64,000 nucleotides of DNA from Sphingobacterium sp. GVS05A (GTDB taxonomy: Bacteria; Bacteroidota; Bacteroidia; Sphingobacteriales; Sphingobacteriaceae), in NCBI RefSeq assembly GCF_019969845.1, contig NZ_JAHXYR010000012.1:1-64000 (forward strand), read 5' to 3'. Shown piece by piece: positions 41,862-50,584 of the stretch. The stretch's first letter is position 1, and each line of letters begins with the position of its first letter. Both the position numbers and the translations under genes were made by a program. The notes under the pieces are model-generated. The model searched no databases. It was given only the letters and a program-made list of their open reading frames with translations, and had not been told where the DNA came from.

Positions 41862-42590
41862 ATGAACAGAATTTTAGTAGCCGCATTGATAGGGGCTGTC
41901 TTTATATGTCCTGGTGCTCTATCAGCTAATGCAAAATCAAATCTACAGCAAAAAGAATCACATTATACCACAGCTGATTTACCATTACTTGCCTTGAAGC
42001 AATTTAAAAAACTGCGTAAACAGCATGATGTGGTGGTTTTGGATACACGGTCAGGTGACGATTTCTTAAAGGGGTTCATTCCAGGATCGATCAATGTAGG
42101 TTTTAATGGCCCATTTGATACTTTCCTGCAACAGGTTGTCCCTGATAAGAACCAAAGACTCTTAATTGTTGCTGAGGAGCAAGATCGTACTGCGGTGGCG
42201 GAACTTCTAGCGCAATTGGGCTATAAGCGGGCAATCGGTATATTGGACGGAGGGATAGACCGTTGGAAGGGCCGTGAACCTATCGATTCTGTTATAAACC
42301 TGAGGGTTGGGGAATTTAGAGAAAGATCAGATCCAGGTCATATTGTGGATGTACGGACAGTGAAAGAATTTGATAAAGGACATATTGACAATGCAATGAA
42401 CATTCCCTTGACGGATTTCATTAATTTTGGTAACACGCTAGAAAAAGATAATAAGCTACTTTATGTGCATTGTCAATCGGGTTATCGCAGTGCGGTTGCC
42501 ATTTCTATTTTGCGTGCAAAGGGATTTAAAAATGTGTGCAATATTCAGGGTGGATATAAGGCATTGAAAAATGAAATAAAGGAGAATTAA
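41862..42590 (+). CDS. Exported tandem rhodanese-domain protein
   Basis: A 242-residue protein with a signal peptide (about 1-24). Two rhodanese domains follow. The first (about 45-140, VVVLDTRSGDDFLKGFIPGS) lacks the active-site Cys; the equivalent loop reads LLIVAEEQDRTAV. The second (about 150-240) has VHCQSGYRSAVAISILRAKG with the catalytic Cys. It may carry sulfane sulfur or act as a thiol relay in the periplasm. Translational coupling with thioredoxin (2-base gap) supports a redox role. Confidence 0.88.
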   Translation: MNRILVAALIGAVFICPGALSANAKSNLQQKESHYTTADLPLLALKQFKKLRKQHDVVVLDTRSGDDFLKGFIPGSINVGFNGPFDTFLQQVVPDKNQRLLIVAEEQDRTAVAELLAQLGYKRAIGILDGGIDRWKGREPIDSVINLRVGEFRERSDPGHIVDVRTVKEFDKGHIDNAMNIPLTDFINFGNTLEKDNKLLYVHCQSGYRSAVAISILRAKGFKNVCNIQGGYKALKNEIKEN

Positions 42591-42592
42591 TA

Positions 42593-42889
42593 ATGGCAAC
42601 TTTTGACCAGATTATTCAATCAAATTCGCTGGTTTTAGTGGATTTTTTTGCGACGTGGTGCGGTCCATGCCAGACGATGGCACCGGTGCTACAGGATGTA
42701 AAGGAATTTTATCAGGAGGATCTATCGATTATAAAAATAGATGTGGATAAGAATCCAAAAATTGCTTCCATTTATAAAGTAAGTGGAGTACCTACTTTTA
42801 TATTATTTAAAAATGGTCAACAGCTATGGCGCCAGAGTGGGATGATCCCAAAGATGGAATTGCATAAGTTGATCGACCAGGCGAAATAA
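42593..42889 (+). CDS. trxA: Thioredoxin
   Basis: A 98-residue thioredoxin without signal peptide. VDFFATWCGPCQTMAPVLQD (about 18-37) has the CGPC active site, followed by IDVDKNPKIASIYKVSGVPTF with the cis-Pro. It reduces protein disulfides in the cytoplasm, with electrons from thioredoxin reductase. It is the last gene of the GH25/rhodanese group; a strong terminator follows. Probably an additional thioredoxin. Confidence 0.93.
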   Translation: MATFDQIIQSNSLVLVDFFATWCGPCQTMAPVLQDVKEFYQEDLSIIKIDVDKNPKIASIYKVSGVPTFILFKNGQQLWRQSGMIPKMELHKLIDQAK

Positions 42890-42902
42890 ATCGGTGAGTA
42901 AA

Positions 42903-42942
42903 AAAAATAAGGCGTTCAATTTGTTTGAACGCCTTATTTTTT
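42903..42942 (+). terminator. Terminator after trxA
   Basis: AAAAATAAGGCGTTCAA and TTGAACGCCTTATTTTT form a long perfect stem with a short TTTGT loop and a T run on the plus strand. Confidence 0.9.
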
Positions 42943-42988
42943 TAATGATTCTCTGGTTTTGATAGGTAGTGTTATATTGCACTAAATA

Positions 42989-43145
42989 TTAAAACTCATC
43001 ATCATCGTCGAAGTCATCCAATCCTTCAATTTCAGGAATTTCGAAATCATCGTTTTCGAAATCATCATCGTCGTCATCAGGTCCATTGAAAGACGCGAAT
43101 TTTACTTCTTCAAGATCTTCGTTAGCTAATATTGCCGTGTTCATA
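42989..43145 (-). pseudogene. Short acidic reading frame lacking a usable start codon
   Basis: On the minus strand a frame ending at 42989 encodes an acidic peptide: NTAILANEDLEEVKFASFNG, then a run of six Asp and further DDFE and DDFDDDDEF motifs, about 50 residues in all. The ATG at 43143-43145 sits where the start should be but is out of frame by one base (ATGAAACACGG; ATGAACACGG would give MNTAILAN). Codon choice and composition look protein-like. It may be a real small protein with a one-base insertion, a sequencing error or a frameshifted relic. No other ATG, GTG or TTG serves before the acidic part. Confidence 0.5.
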
Positions 43146-43297
43146 AAATAATACTTTATTGTTGCTTATTCAATGTTGTAAAATTAGAGAAGAAAACTAT
43201 TTTTTAAAACTTTTTTTGAAAAAAATATAGCCCTTTATTTTTCTGCTAATCAATATGTTGAATTGTTTTTTAAAAATAAAAATTTATTTTTTTTTAT

Positions 43298-43858
43298 TTA
43301 CTCATTTGTTTCACCAATTGCATTGTCTTCTGTAACGATATCTTTTAGCTGCGGAAGATCACGAACACCATTGATTCCGAAATGATCCATAAACTGTTGG
43401 CTGGTTGCGTACAATAATGGTTTCCCAATTGTATCGGCTTTTCCAGCTATTTTGATCAGTTTCTTTTCTAGTAGTCTTTGAATAGAATAATCACAGCTGA
43501 CACCTCTGATCTGCTCAACTTCCAGCTTGGTAATCGGCTGTCTGTATGCGATAATGGCAAGTGTTTCCAGAGCCGATTGACTGAGCTTGCGTTTATTGTT
43601 GTGATTTTGTAGTTGCTGTATCGCCTCGTGATAGACCGCTTTGGTCAGAAACTGGTACGAATTATTGATATAGCGTAACTCCAATACTTGGTCTTCATCC
43701 TGATATTTGCCTTCAATCTTTTTGATCAATTCACGCAACTCTTCTTTCGATAATTCAATAGCCAAGGCTTCTTGTAGAATCTGTTTGATATCAGCAAGAT
43801 CTATTCCTTCCGCAGAAGCAAAAATAATAGCTTCAATATTTCTAATGACGTCTTTCAA
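43298..43858 (-). CDS. scpB: Segregation and condensation protein B
   Basis: A 186-residue ScpB with two winged-helix domains: IEAIIFASAEGIDLADIKQIL (about 8-28) and LSQSALETLAIIAYRQPITKLEVEQIRGV (about 88-116, conserved core ALETLAIIAYRQPIT). It binds ScpA and SMC in chromosome condensation. The start is TTG at 43858, since no ATG lies before the conserved part; the gene begins 9 bases after the mqnC stop on the same strand, so the two are probably cotranscribed. Confidence 0.93.
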   Translation of the reverse strand: MKDVIRNIEAIIFASAEGIDLADIKQILQEALAIELSKEELRELIKKIEGKYQDEDQVLELRYINNSYQFLTKAVYHEAIQQLQNHNNKRKLSQSALETLAIIAYRQPITKLEVEQIRGVSCDYSIQRLLEKKLIKIAGKADTIGKPLLYATSQQFMDHFGINGVRDLPQLKDIVTEDNAIGETNE

Positions 43859-43867
43859 TGTAGGGTA

Positions 43868-44992
43868 TTAATAGTTAATGACTTGTTCGACCATGTGTGC
43901 AGGCAGTTCTCTGAAATCATATTTTTGCGTTCTCAATTGCGGTTCAAAACCCGCTTCTAGAATAGCTTCCTGTATTGACTTAGAGGTGAACCGATGGGGA
44001 GCACCTGCTGCCGAAACGACATTTTCCTCGATCATAATGGATCCAAAATCGTTGGCACCGGCATGCAAGCATAGCTGGGCGGTACGTTTTCCAACCGTAA
44101 GCCATGATGCCTGGATATTTTTGATATTAGGTAACATGATTCGGCTCAAAGCGATCATACGGATATACTCTTCACTGGTAACATCATTGGTAATGCCGCG
44201 GAGTCTTTTTAATAATGTGCCATCATCTTGGAAAGGCCAAGGTATAAAGGCTATAAAACCATAAGAATCGGCAGGTTTTTCATCTTGTACTTCTCTGATC
44301 CATACCAAATGTTCAAAACGCTCTTCGATGGTTTCAATATGCCCAAACATCATGGTAGCGGAACTAGGTAGATTGATTTTGTGCGCCGCACGCATCACAT
44401 CGAGCCATTCCTTACCGCCACATTTTCCTTTAGATATCAAACGTCTGACACGGTCATTAAGAATTTCGGCGCCAGCACCAGGCAGAGAATCCAGACCCGC
44501 TTCTTTCAGCTGGGTCAACACGTCGATATGGCTCATATTTTCCAGTTTAGAAATATGGGCGATTTCAGGTGGGCCGAGTGAATGGAGTTTCAGTGTAGGG
44601 TAAAGTTCCTTTAACTGTCTATATAGATTTTTGTAGAATTCAATACCTAGATCCGGATGATGTCCCCCCTGTAGCAAAAGTTGGTCGCCACCAAATTTAA
44701 ATGTTTCTTCGATCTTTTGTTTGTAACTCTCAATATCGGTGATGTAACTGTCTTCATGCCCGGGACGACGAAAGAAATTGCAGAACTTACAGTTTGCAAT
44801 ACAGACATTGGTCGTATTGACATTCCTGTCGATCTGCCAGGTTACCTTGCCATGTGGTACTTGTATCTTGCGCAATTCATTGGCTACGAAAGTCAAATCA
44901 GCTGTAGGTGCATTCTGATATAAAAAAACACCCTCTTCCTTGGAAAGGAACTCAAATCGGAGTGCCCGTTCTAATAAACTACTTACATTCAT
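43868..44992 (-). CDS. mqnC: Cyclic dehypoxanthinyl futalosine synthase
   Basis: A 374-residue radical SAM enzyme from ATG 44992 (MNVSSLLERALRFEFLSKEE). The [4Fe-4S] motif is CIANCKFC near residue 68, preceded by WQIDRNVNTTNVC. QLLLQGGHHPDLGIEFY (about 103-119) and SLPGAGAEILNDRVR (about 171-185) are typical of MqnC. It cyclises dehypoxanthinyl futalosine in the futalosine route to menaquinone. Other mqn genes are not in the window. A -7 element TATATTTG lies at 45005-44998, only 5 bases before the start codon. Confidence 0.93.
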   Translation of the reverse strand: MNVSSLLERALRFEFLSKEEGVFLYQNAPTADLTFVANELRKIQVPHGKVTWQIDRNVNTTNVCIANCKFCNFFRRPGHEDSYITDIESYKQKIEETFKFGGDQLLLQGGHHPDLGIEFYKNLYRQLKELYPTLKLHSLGPPEIAHISKLENMSHIDVLTQLKEAGLDSLPGAGAEILNDRVRRLISKGKCGGKEWLDVMRAAHKINLPSSATMMFGHIETIEERFEHLVWIREVQDEKPADSYGFIAFIPWPFQDDGTLLKRLRGITNDVTSEEYIRMIALSRIMLPNIKNIQASWLTVGKRTAQLCLHAGANDFGSIMIEENVVSAAGAPHRFTSKSIQEAILEAGFEPQLRTQKYDFRELPAHMVEQVINY

Positions 44993-44995
44993 CAA

Positions 44996-45408
44996 AACAA
45001 ATATAAGTACCTTTTAGCGGATTTAAATGTATTTGGCGAATATTTGACATTCCGACTTGATATTGAGCGGGAAGCAGATGAACTAAATTTCCTCAACGTT
45101 CTTTTGTAACAGAAATATGAATGTTTGACTTAGTGTATGAATTACAATAACTTGATTTATAGTGTCTTGTGATTTAAAGTAAGAATTTTCTTTTTTTTAT
45201 ATTTTTTATTCTTTACATTTATTTAACAGATTTTAACATTTCTGTAAATAACCAAAAAAAATTGAAAATGATAACCAAAGTGGCTCATAATCAGTGATAA
45301 TGCATATTGTCTCTGTTGGAGCTGAACGACCAAGACTTAAAATAAACCAATACCAAGCTAAACAAACAGATAAATAAACATAAATTTTTTAAACCACCTA
45401 TTTAAATT
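44996..45408. other. 413-base intergenic region upstream of the SusC gene
   Basis: AT-rich and divergent between mqnC and the SusC gene. No protein-like frame, hairpin or ECF-type promoter (GGGAC-N16-CGTC) was found, in contrast to the other glycan genes. SusC regulation cannot be read from this stretch. Confidence 0.4.
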
Positions 45409-48400
45409 ATGATGAAAAAAACGGACAAAAATTGCTGTTTTGATCTCATATTGGGCCAAAAGTTCAATAAGAGGTTCTTGCTGATGAGTTCTCTACTCAT
45501 CGCAGGCGGAATGACTGCTCAGGTATCTGCCAAAGGAGCTGTTGCTCATGGTCGAGTTGGAGTCGTTTCGTTGGTGAAAACTAAAGGATTGCAGGAAATA
45601 CCCATTAAGGGTGTAGTAAAAGATGCCACTACAGGCCAAGTGATTACCGGTGTATCGGTTAAAATTAAAGGAACAAGCAAGGGAACATCAACAGACGCGG
45701 ATGGAGCATTTACGATCCAGGGAAAAGTTGGTGATGTTTTGGTCGTGAGTTACATTGGTTACTCAAGCGCTGAAGTCGCAATCACTGGAAAAGCGGATCT
45801 GACAATTTCGTTAAATTCTGCTGAAGGTGCATTGGAAGAAGTCGTAGTAACGGGTTATTCGACACAACGTAAGAAAGATTTGACCGGAGCCGTTGCGGTG
45901 GTGAGCGTGAAAGACCTTAAAACGACTCCAGCTGCCAGTGCAGTAGAATCATTACAGGGACGGGCGACAGGGGTTCAAATTGTCGTAGATGGTGCACCGG
46001 GGTCAACTCCGCAAATTAAGATCCGGGGTTATAGTACGATCAACAATAATGAACCACTTTATATTATAGATGGTGTTCCTTATGAAGGCAAATTAAGCTG
46101 GCTTAATCAAAACGATATCGAATCCATGCAGGTGCTGAAAGATGCCTCCGCAGCCTCAATCTATGGTTCACGCGCGAATAATGGTGTGGTTATCATTACC
46201 ACAAAGATCGGAAAGGAGGGGAAACCTCAATTTAACCTTGATTCATACTATGGTGTACAAGTACCAAATAGCTCTCGTTTTCCAAAGATGTTGTCTCCAC
46301 AACAGACCTTGGATATCGAAAATTTATTAAACGGCGAAAGTAAGAAGTTGCCAGATTATCTTATAAACGGACCTAAAGTAGGCGGTAAAGATGTAATTAC
46401 AGACGCTGATATCGACATGTCAAAGTATAAATTTGACGCCAATAGTCGTGCTGATTTTTTCCAGATCACAAAAGCAAATAAGTCAGGTACCAACTGGTTT
46501 GATGCATTGTCCCAAAATGCACCCACACAATCACATCAGTTAAGTGTGCTTGGTGGTGGAGAGAATGCTTCATACGCGATTTCCGGAGGTTACCTGAAAC
46601 AAAAAGGTACTATTATCCATACCGGTTTTGAAAAATATAATCTTCGTTCAAATACACGGTTCTCTGCTTTCAATAACAAGTTGCGCTTTGGCGAAAACAT
46701 GCAATACAGTTTTACAGAAGGCTTCGGAGTAGGGGTGAATACAAATACTGCGGGTGATTATATCGGTGAAGGAAGTGCCCTTGGTTTCGCTTATCGTATC
46801 CATAATATTATTCCGGTTTATGATATGGGCGGAAATTTTGCTGGATCCGTTGGAGGACAATTTGGTAACGGTGAAAATCCTGTCGCTATTGCCTATCGTG
46901 CAAAAGATAATAAGAACAAGAGCAATATGTTCTTCGGAAACGTATTTGGGGAATATGATATCTTTTCTGGACTGACATTCCGTAGTAGTTTCGGTATGAA
47001 GTATGAAAACTATAATGGGATATCATATACCTACCCTAATCCCGAATTTACGGAAGGAAGTTTTAATAATGGGATCAATGAGTTCTTTGGGTTAAATAAG
47101 GAATGGACTTGGACAAATACATTAAATTATAAGGCAACAATTAATGAAGATCACAGTCTAGCTATCTTAGCAGGTACTGAGGCTATCCAAAATAGAAACA
47201 GACAGATCAGGGGTAAAGGAAATGGGTTCTTTACCATGTCAACTCTGGATTACCTTTATTTGGACGCCGCATCAACAGGCCGTGTGAGTGAAGGCGGTGG
47301 CTCGGTAGGCTCCTTATTTTCTATTTTTGGAAAAGTTGACTATTCATTCAAAGACCGTTATATCTTAAGTGCGACGGTGCGTCGGGATGGGTCGTCCAAT
47401 TTTGGTCCAAACAATAAATATGGTACTTTCCCAGGTGCCAGTGCAGCTTGGCGCTTGTCGCAAGAGGAATTCATGAAAGGCATATCTTGGCTTTCTGATC
47501 TGAAAATCAGAGCTGGTTACGGGGTGACAGGTAATCAACGTATTCCTGCCAATCAATATTTAGATCGTTATCAAGTTGCGGTAAATTCTTCATCCTACCC
47601 AATTGACGGAAGCTTGACATCAGGAATGTGGCACAACGCCTATAGTAACCCAGATGTTAAATGGGAACAGGTTTCTGCGTTGAACCTTGGTTTGGACTTT
47701 ACCTTATTACAAGGTGATTTTGATGGATCCTTCGATTGGTACAATAAGAAGACCAAAGACATGTTGTATCTGCTTCCTTTGCCAGCGGTTGCGGCGGGTC
47801 GTGCCGCATCGCCTTATGTCAACATCGGAGATATGGAAAATAAAGGGATCGAACTGTCTTTAAATTATCATTACGGGAGACGTCAACAGAGCGCTTTTAC
47901 ATTGGATTTGTCTGGTACTATCTCACGTAACGTGAATAAGATCGTATCATTGGCCCCTTCTGTTAGCCAACAGGTGTACGGAAGTTTTAGAAGTATGGAA
48001 ACATCAATCCTCAAACCTGGTGAAGCAATAGGTGCTTTTTATGGCTATAAGGTCATCGGAATCTATTCTGATGCGGATATGGCCAATGCCGCTGTCGCGA
48101 AGTACGAAGATGGAAGATCCAGAGCCGGGGCACTTAAATACGAAGATGTTAATAGAGACGGAAAAATTGATGCCAATGACCGTACAGTAATCGGAAGCCC
48201 ACATCCTGATTTTGTTTATTCATTCAATATCAACGCCGGTTATAAGAATTTTGACTTTATGGCTTATTTCTATGGGTCAAAAGGAAATAAAAACTATGAG
48301 GCGACACGTTATTTTACCGATTTCGGTGTTTTCAGAGGGCAAAAAAGCGAACGGGTGCTGGATGCGTGGGATGCAAAGAACAATCCCTCAAGCATGATAC

Positions 48401-48714
48401 CATCGCAGGTAAACAATGCATCAGCCTATGAATATGCTTCTTCTAGCTATTATGTGCAAGATGCTAGTTTCTTAAAGCTAAAGAACCTTCAGGTTGGCTA
48501 TAATTTTGATACCAATAAGGTTTTTGGTAACAATACTGGTATAAAGAAACTGAGAGCCTATGTAGGAGTTACGAATCTGTTTACCATTACGAAATACCAA
48601 GGTTTGGATCCAGAGGTCAGTGCAACACCATCAACATATTCCGCGTTGGGTGTTGACTTTGGTGTGTACCCACAGGCACGTCAATATATGTTGGGTGTGA
48701 GTCTTGGATTTTAA
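45409..48714 (+). CDS. SusC/RagA family TonB-linked outer-membrane protein
   Basis: A 1101-residue SusC-type transporter. A long N-terminal signal region (about 1-45) precedes a CarboxypepD_reg-like domain (IPIKGVVKDATTGQVITGVS) and the TonB-box-like EEVVVTGYSTQRKKDLTGAV (about 144-163). The plug has the SusC hallmark VLKDASAASIYGSRANNGVV (about 242-261). The large barrel ends GVYPQARQYMLGVSLGF. It imports oligosaccharides or peptides with the SusD partner 33 bases downstream. No degradative enzyme follows, so the substrate is not indicated. Confidence 0.95.
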   Translation: MMKKTDKNCCFDLILGQKFNKRFLLMSSLLIAGGMTAQVSAKGAVAHGRVGVVSLVKTKGLQEIPIKGVVKDATTGQVITGVSVKIKGTSKGTSTDADGAFTIQGKVGDVLVVSYIGYSSAEVAITGKADLTISLNSAEGALEEVVVTGYSTQRKKDLTGAVAVVSVKDLKTTPAASAVESLQGRATGVQIVVDGAPGSTPQIKIRGYSTINNNEPLYIIDGVPYEGKLSWLNQNDIESMQVLKDASAASIYGSRANNGVVIITTKIGKEGKPQFNLDSYYGVQVPNSSRFPKMLSPQQTLDIENLLNGESKKLPDYLINGPKVGGKDVITDADIDMSKYKFDANSRADFFQITKANKSGTNWFDALSQNAPTQSHQLSVLGGGENASYAISGGYLKQKGTIIHTGFEKYNLRSNTRFSAFNNKLRFGENMQYSFTEGFGVGVNTNTAGDYIGEGSALGFAYRIHNIIPVYDMGGNFAGSVGGQFGNGENPVAIAYRAKDNKNKSNMFFGNVFGEYDIFSGLTFRSSFGMKYENYNGISYTYPNPEFTEGSFNNGINEFFGLNKEWTWTNTLNYKATINEDHSLAILAGTEAIQNRNRQIRGKGNGFFTMSTLDYLYLDAASTGRVSEGGGSVGSLFSIFGKVDYSFKDRYILSATVRRDGSSNFGPNNKYGTFPGASAAWRLSQEEFMKGISWLSDLKIRAGYGVTGNQRIPANQYLDRYQVAVNSSSYPIDGSLTSGMWHNAYSNPDVKWEQVSALNLGLDFTLLQGDFDGSFDWYNKKTKDMLYLLPLPAVAAGRAASPYVNIGDMENKGIELSLNYHYGRRQQSAFTLDLSGTISRNVNKIVSLAPSVSQQVYGSFRSMETSILKPGEAIGAFYGYKVIGIYSDADMANAAVAKYEDGRSRAGALKYEDVNRDGKIDANDRTVIGSPHPDFVYSFNINAGYKNFDFMAYFYGSKGNKNYEATRYFTDFGVFRGQKSERVLDAWDAKNNPSSMIPSQVNNASAYEYASSSYYVQDASFLKLKNLQVGYNFDTNKVFGNNTGIKKLRAYVGVTNLFTITKYQGLDPEVSATPSTYSALGVDFGVYPQARQYMLGVSLGF

Positions 48715-48747
48715 GCACGGAATGAATTACGATAAAATTTGATTGAA

Positions 48748-50460
48748 ATGAAAAAAAGAAATATAATTACAGTTCTAGGTATATCATTGATGTTATTGAG
48801 CTCATGTGGTAAATCTTTTCTAGAAAGGGATCCGCAGGGTGAGCTGCCTGAGAGTCAGGTCATCAATTCGAAAGGGATCGAAGCGTCATTAATAGGTGCT
48901 TATGGAATCCTGAATGGGAATGTGAACGGAACCTGGGGGAACTATGCCTCAGCACCGAGCCAATGGTTATTTGGCGAGGTAGGGGCCGATAATGCACATA
49001 AAGGCTCTGAGGCGACGGATCAACCCAATATGAATATGATCGAGTTCCATACGCCAAATAGCTCTAATGATAATCTGAGCACCATGTGGGAAGTGTATTA
49101 TGAAGGGGTGTCACGTGCAAATAATACATTACGCTTACTGAAATTAGATCAAGCAGGAGGAAAAACTGTCACCTCTGCCAGAGCAACGGAAATTGAAGCC
49201 GAGGCAAAAGTGTTACGTGCGCATTATTACTTCTTCCTGTGGCGGGTTTTCAAAAATTTGGCTTATGTCGATGAAAATACCTCCGTGGATGATGCTAAAG
49301 TAAAACCAAACACAGATGATGTTGTTCCTAAAATTATCGATGACCTGAAATTTGGTATCGCTAACCTTCCACAGACAAAAATCAATAAGCAGTCAGGGCG
49401 TATGGATAAAGGAATAGCGCAAGCTTATTTGGGTAAAGTGTATTTATATCAAAAGAAATATGCTGATGCCTTAGCTTTATTTAAAGATGTCATCGGAAGT
49501 AAAGATATTCGTACAATGCCTTATCAGAACAATTTCGATGTACTTACGAAAGATGGACCAGAGGCGCTTTTGCTAGCAAAGCATGCCATCAATCCTGATG
49601 GAAGCGGCGATAACGCTAACGTAGGGGATATGTTGTCTGGTTTGAACGGGAGCAATCCTGTTGGTTGTTGTGGATTCTATCAACCAACCATCGATCTGGT
49701 AAATGCTTATAAAGTCGATGCTAAAGGCTTACCAATGTTAGATACTTACCGTAATAATCCGTATAAATCTGATTTTGGTTTATCTACAGCAGAGAAGGAA
49801 AAATACAAGTTAGATGTGAACTTACGTTTCGATCCTCGTTTGGATTACACGGTAGGTCGTAGAGGTGTACACTTTTATGATTATGGTGTAATGCCGGGAG
49901 ATGCCTGGATCCGTGAAGTAGGTTCAGGAGGACCTTTTGTGGGTATAAAAACAATGATCCCAAAAAGTTTACACAGTGGACACACGGCGGCTGGTGCAGC
50001 TTATATCACTGATCTGGATGTAAATATCATTCGCTTAGCTGACGTTATTCTCATGGCAGCAGAGTGCCAGGTTGAACTTGGTGATCTGGACGGGGCTTTG
50101 AAATCGGTCAATGCTATTCGCGAAAGAGCTGCTAAATTACCCCCAAAACTAACGGGAGATGATGTGCCGGCAGCTGCATATGATGTGAAACCTTACCCTG
50201 CTTTCCCTGATCAAAATTTTGCACGCAAAGCTGTCCGTTTTGAACGTCGTCTGGAATTGGCGATGGAAGGACACCGGTTTTATGATTTAGTGAGATGGGG
50301 CGAAGCTAAAACCGTTCTGGAAAGCTATGCTAATTTTGAAGGTGGTTTTATGGCTCGTTATAAAGGTTTGAACTTTAAGCCCCAAAATGAATATCTGCCA
50401 ATTCCACAGTCACAAATTGATAGAAGCGGTGGCGCCTTAAAGCAAAACCCAGGTTATTAA
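48748..50460 (+). CDS. RagB/SusD family nutrient-uptake lipoprotein
   Basis: A 570-residue lipoprotein from ATG 48748 (lipobox LMLLSSCGK). SusD-like helices include LRAHYYFFLWRVFKNLAYVD (about 151-170), GIAQAYLGKVYLYQKKYADA (TPR-like, about 210-230) and IIRLADVILMAAECQVELGD (about 425-445). The end has FERRLELAMEGHRFYDLVRW and FKPQNEYLPIPQSQID. It caps the SusC channel at the cell surface and binds substrate. A terminator follows. Confidence 0.95.
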   Translation: MKKRNIITVLGISLMLLSSCGKSFLERDPQGELPESQVINSKGIEASLIGAYGILNGNVNGTWGNYASAPSQWLFGEVGADNAHKGSEATDQPNMNMIEFHTPNSSNDNLSTMWEVYYEGVSRANNTLRLLKLDQAGGKTVTSARATEIEAEAKVLRAHYYFFLWRVFKNLAYVDENTSVDDAKVKPNTDDVVPKIIDDLKFGIANLPQTKINKQSGRMDKGIAQAYLGKVYLYQKKYADALALFKDVIGSKDIRTMPYQNNFDVLTKDGPEALLLAKHAINPDGSGDNANVGDMLSGLNGSNPVGCCGFYQPTIDLVNAYKVDAKGLPMLDTYRNNPYKSDFGLSTAEKEKYKLDVNLRFDPRLDYTVGRRGVHFYDYGVMPGDAWIREVGSGGPFVGIKTMIPKSLHSGHTAAGAAYITDLDVNIIRLADVILMAAECQVELGDLDGALKSVNAIRERAAKLPPKLTGDDVPAAAYDVKPYPAFPDQNFARKAVRFERRLELAMEGHRFYDLVRWGEAKTVLESYANFEGGFMARYKGLNFKPQNEYLPIPQSQIDRSGGALKQNPGY

Positions 50461-50477
50461 TACCTGATATAAAGACA

Positions 50478-50508
50478 GCAAAAGGAGGAGTTAATTTCCT
50501 CCTTTTGC
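50478..50508 (+). terminator. Terminator after the SusCD operon
   Basis: GCAAAAGGAGGA and TCCTCCTTTTGC form a perfect 12-bp stem with a 7-nt loop, followed by CGTTTTAA. Confidence 0.85.
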
Positions 50509-50584
50509 CGTTTTAAATGATTTGTATCTGAATTTTGGCAATAGGAGAAAAGGAGTTGTTGCTCTTTTTTGTATGTTTGAACCA

